DNA from: Halohasta litorea | GTDB taxonomy: Archaea > Halobacteriota > Halobacteria > Halobacteriales > Haloferacaceae | Direction of reading: 5' to 3' | DNA: 64,000 nt | Assembly: GCF_024494645.1 (NCBI RefSeq) | Contig: NZ_JANHDJ010000003.1 | Location: 124,001-188,000 of the forward strand | Shown: one piece after another, positions 61,581 to 64,000 of the stretch | How the letters are laid out: each line of letters opens with the position of its first letter | Position numbering within the stretch: position 1 is the stretch's first letter | Notes under the pieces: model-generated | What the model was told of the DNA's origin: nothing | Database searches by the model: none | The model's input: the letters and a program-made list of their open reading frames with translations, nothing else | Translations under genes and position numbers: made by a program

Positions 61581-61745
61581 ATGCTACGACTGCGGTTTTT
61601 CGTCTGTCAGCAGTGTGAAACCGTGTTTGCCGATCCTGAAAGGCCACCACCGTGTTCCTGTGGCACCGACGTACCGATGAGAGAGATCACCGGCGACGTC
61701 CAGACTGAACCGTACTTTACCGAGTTACGTGATGTCGACACGTGA
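61581..61745 (+). CDS. 54-residue zinc-ribbon protein
   Basis: The sequence LRLRFFVCQQCETVFADPE followed by CSCGT gives two Cys pairs (CQQC, CSC) in a small zinc-ribbon layout, then PMREITGDVQTEPYFTELRD. It is 74 nt after proA. ATG at 61581 is chosen; an in-frame ATG at 61566 is possible. Typical haloarchaeal micro-zinc protein with no known role. Confidence 0.72.
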   Translation: MLRLRFFVCQQCETVFADPERPPPCSCGTDVPMREITGDVQTEPYFTELRDVDT

Positions 61746-61942
61746 CCAGAGAGTGAACGAACCCGACGGAGGGGTCGCTATCACTCGGTGGTGACGAATG
61801 CGGACGACGGTTTCACAGTGTCCGATACCCGGCGAACGCCGTCGATCTGTCTCCCGGCGTAGAGCGAACAGAAGAACACACAAAGATGGAACGCCATGTA
61901 CGGAACCCTCTCTGCTGGCGGGACGCAATGGCCTGTTATCCG

Positions 61943-63304
61943 CTATTCTACTGGCCGGATCGTCGCTGCGATGCCCCCACCGGGCCGCAGCGTCGGCGTC
62001 GCTCGGAGATCGTCGAGCGCCCCGTCTTCGACGTCGACATCGAAGCGCTGGACGATCGCCGCCAGCGCCAACCGCGCGCCCGTGATCGAGAACTGTCGGC
62101 CGATACAGGCGTGGGGGCCGCTACTAAAGGGGAAGTAGGCCTCCACGGACTGCGGTGACCGATCTTCCCATCGGTCGGGATCGAACGTCGCTGGATTCTC
62201 GAAATAGCGCCGGTCGCGGTGGATCGACCACTGGGGCATGATGATCGCCGCCCCCTCCGGAACCCGGTACTCGCCGAGCCGCACGTCCGCCGAGGCCTGC
62301 CGGAAGACGGCCCAGGCGGCGGGGTACAGCCGGAGGGCCTCCTGGAACACCCGACCCGTGTATTCGAGCTCCGAAACGTGCTCGTAGCTCGGCGTCTCGT
62401 CGCCGATGACTGCATTGGCCTCCTCGCGGACGCGCTGTCGAATCTCGGGATGCTGCGACAACAGACACTGCGTGTAGGTCAACGACAGCGCGGTGGTCTC
62501 GTGACCGGCGATCAGGAACGTCGCCACCTCGTCGCGGATCTGGTTCGGCGGATACTCCACGTCGGGGTCGTCCTCGGCCAGCAGTAGCATCGTCAGCATA
62601 TCTTTCGGCCGCTCGTCGGCATCCGGATCGCGGGCCGGGAGGTCCTCGCGGCGGCGCTCGATGAGTTCTTCGGCGAGGCCCAAAATCCCCTCGGCAGCCT
62701 CCTCGAACTCGGGATCGGTTCGGGTCGGGACCCACTCGGGGGTGACCGCATCGAGGCCAAACTCGAACTCGTCGCCAGCGACCCGCATCCAGGAGTGGAA
62801 CTGTTCGGCCCGCTCGCGGCCGATGTCCTCGCCGAGCAGAATCTCGCTTGCGACCCGGACGGTCAGCGCAGTCATCTCGCCGTGGAGGTTCCGGGAGATC
62901 GAGTCGCCCTCGGTGATGGCGGTCGACCATTCCTCTACCAGCGTCGAGACGCGTCGGCCGACCGTGTTGGCGTAGGCACGGACCTGCGGGCCCATGAACG
63001 CCGGGCCCATGATACCGCGCTGTTGTTCCCAGAGGTCGCCCTCGCTTTGGACGAGGCCCTGAGTGGCGATCAGCGCCGCCGGACCGCTGGCCGGAACGCG
63101 GCTGAACTCCGCGGGACGGGACAGCGCGTCATGAACGAGCTCGGGGTTCGTCACGACCACCAGCGGCGCGCGACCGGGAATGGGCACCGCCGCGACGTCG
63201 TCGAACCGTGCTTGCATCGCCTCGATAAACCGGAAGGTGTCGTCACCGAACCGGAGTGCGTTTATGAGCCCTGACTCCGGTGGATTCGGCAGCTCGCGTC
63301 CCAT
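61943..63304 (-). CDS. Cytochrome P450, CYP174-like
   Basis: The 453-residue P450 has AGHETTALSLTYT (I helix), EALRLYPAAWAVFR (ExxR), and heme loop FSSGPHACIGRQFSITGARL with Cys near residue 400. The longer length and PERF-like WEDRSPQSVE region resemble the haloarchaeal CYP174 / CYP102-like branch, distinct from the P450 at 6.7 kb. Redox partner and substrate unknown. It is divergent from the universal stress protein gene. Confidence 0.9.
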   Translation of the reverse strand: MGRELPNPPESGLINALRFGDDTFRFIEAMQARFDDVAAVPIPGRAPLVVVTNPELVHDALSRPAEFSRVPASGPAALIATQGLVQSEGDLWEQQRGIMGPAFMGPQVRAYANTVGRRVSTLVEEWSTAITEGDSISRNLHGEMTALTVRVASEILLGEDIGRERAEQFHSWMRVAGDEFEFGLDAVTPEWVPTRTDPEFEEAAEGILGLAEELIERRREDLPARDPDADERPKDMLTMLLLAEDDPDVEYPPNQIRDEVATFLIAGHETTALSLTYTQCLLSQHPEIRQRVREEANAVIGDETPSYEHVSELEYTGRVFQEALRLYPAAWAVFRQASADVRLGEYRVPEGAAIIMPQWSIHRDRRYFENPATFDPDRWEDRSPQSVEAYFPFSSGPHACIGRQFSITGARLALAAIVQRFDVDVEDGALDDLRATPTLRPGGGIAATIRPVE

Positions 63305-63392
63305 ACACCCTAGAAGGGACGGCGGGGCTTGTAGGTTCGGCCCTGACTGTCCGGGGGATGGAATTAAGCGGCGGGCCGACCAGTATTAAATC

Positions 63393-63833
63393 ATGTACGA
63401 TACGATCCTCGTGCCGACCGACGGCAGCGACACCGTAGAACAGACGCTCCCCCACGCGATCCGGCTCGCTGCCGACACCGGTGCGACGATTCAGGCCCTC
63501 TACGTTGTCGACACACGGGCGATCCACGCCGCCGACGCCGACGAGCGCGAGGCCGTCGAGACCGACCTCGAAGCGGCGGGCCAGCAAGCCGTGGAAACGA
63601 TCGCCGACCGGGCCGCTGCGGAAGGAATCGAGTTCGAAACCGCAGTCAGACGCGGCACCCCCGACAAGGAGATCGTCCGCCACGCCGAGGAATCGGACAG
63701 CGATGTCATCGTCATCGGCACCGACGGAAAGACACCGCGCGAAAAGCTGCAAGCCCTCGGCAGCGTCTCCGAGCGGGTCGTCGACAGCGCGCCGATCCCG
63801 GTGTTCGTCATCAAGGGCAAAGACGTCGCCTGA
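63393..63833 (+). CDS. Universal stress protein UspA family
   Basis: The 146-residue protein starts YDTILVPTDGSDTVEQTLPH and ends IPVFVIKGKDVA. The ATP-binding glycine motif is GTDGKTPREKLQALGS, with one residue more than the usual G-2x-G-9x-G(S/T), so nucleotide binding is probable but not certain. USPs bind ATP or AMP and support stress survival. A TATA-like TATTAAAT precedes the ATG directly. Confidence 0.92.
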   Translation: MYDTILVPTDGSDTVEQTLPHAIRLAADTGATIQALYVVDTRAIHAADADEREAVETDLEAAGQQAVETIADRAAAEGIEFETAVRRGTPDKEIVRHAEESDSDVIVIGTDGKTPREKLQALGSVSERVVDSAPIPVFVIKGKDVA

Positions 63834-63888
63834 TGGACCACAGCAGTGAACGACACGCTTAACCGCGAAACGGCGTGAAAGGAGAGTA

Positions 63889-63918
63889 ATGAGTACCGCC
63901 CCGGAGGTGTCGGCGTGA
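63889..63918 (+). CDS. Possible nine-codon leader ORF (MSTAPEVSA) before the probable elp3
   Basis: ATG at 63889 follows GGAGAG closely and opens a nine-residue frame. Its TGA shares GTGA with the GTG start at 63915. It could be a coupled leader ORF, or the true start of the next gene interrupted by a frameshift; the sequence alone does not decide. Confidence 0.3.
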   Translation: MSTAPEVSA

Positions 63919-64000
63919 GCTCCGAGACCGCCAGCGAAGCCGATCCGTTCCGGCAGGCCTGCGAGGCACTCGTCGACCGGATCATCGACGGCGAGATCGA
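63915..64000 (+). CDS. 5' end of a gene cut by the window, possibly elp3
   Basis: From GTG at 63915 the frame is SSETASEADPFRQACEALVD and RIIDGEI, running off the end. An N-terminal segment of the type FxxACExLVxRIxxGEI resembles haloarchaeal Elp3, the radical SAM/acetyltransferase that modifies tRNA wobble uridine. Only 28 residues are visible, so the identity is a guess. Confidence 0.4.
   Translation, partial: MSSETASEADPFRQACEALVDRIIDGEI

Overview
The window comes from a haloarchaeon (class Halobacteria); I could not fix the genus. Evidence: high GC over most of its length; very acidic predicted proteins; Tat-type twin-arginine lipoprotein signals; archaeal TATA boxes about 25-30 nt before many start codons with few Shine-Dalgarno sites, which points to leaderless mRNAs; and haloarchaeal hallmark genes (AglB, archaeal RNase J, HEWD and rubrerythrin-like zinc proteins, a CYP174-like P450, a ThiN-domain regulator). 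I see no rRNA, tRNA, CRISPR array or intact insertion sequence, and no stretch over 300 bases without a gene.

Layout. (a) 1-15.2 kb, mostly housekeeping: an AAA+ ATPase of the contractile-injection-system type, a ThiR-like regulator, a GCS2-family ligase, a cytochrome P450, IlvD, a radical SAM protein resembling AhbC of the siroheme-dependent heme pathway, an NCS2 purine permease, RNase J and several tiny zinc proteins. (b) 15.2-45.4 kb, a large protein N-glycosylation / surface glycan locus: a DUF368 polyprenyl-phosphate translocase next to the oligosaccharyltransferase aglB, an AglG-like GT2, three GT4 glycosyltransferases, four alkaline-phosphatase-fold hydrolases or transferases, a deacetylase-like protein, a carbamoyltransferase, a Wzx-type flippase, three sugar-nucleotide SDR enzymes (one like UDP-sulfoquinovose synthase), a TrmB-family regulator, glmU, glmS, aglF, aglM and an MsbA/PglK-like ABC exporter. 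About 25.3-34.0 kb inside it is clearly AT-richer, which suggests an exchangeable glycan cassette. (c) 45.4-64 kb, housekeeping and transport: a zinc/manganese-type ABC importer, ADP-forming acetyl-CoA synthetase with a BioD/DRTGG partner, a ThiB-ThiP-ThiQ-like importer, an NRDE protein, the proline operon proC-proB-proA, a second P450, a universal stress protein and the start of a probable elp3.

How the genes work together. AglF and AglM would supply UDP-glucose and UDP-glucuronate, GlmS and GlmU UDP-GlcNAc, and the SDR operon further (possibly sulfonated) sugars. The glycosyltransferases assemble a dolichyl-phosphate-linked glycan, AlkP-fold proteins and the carbamoyltransferase may decorate it, a flippase turns it outward, AglB transfers it to protein, and the DUF368 protein may return the lipid carrier.

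Most interesting signal: two near-identical palindromes that fit the published TrmB consensus TACT-N7/8-GAGTA flank the TrmB-family gene. One lies just before the SDR operon; the other overlaps the start codon of an overlooked 37-residue gene. Other points of interest are a C-terminal LGY tail shared by three AlkP-fold proteins and a tiny ribbon-helix-helix-like protein, and an injection-system-type ATPase at the left edge.
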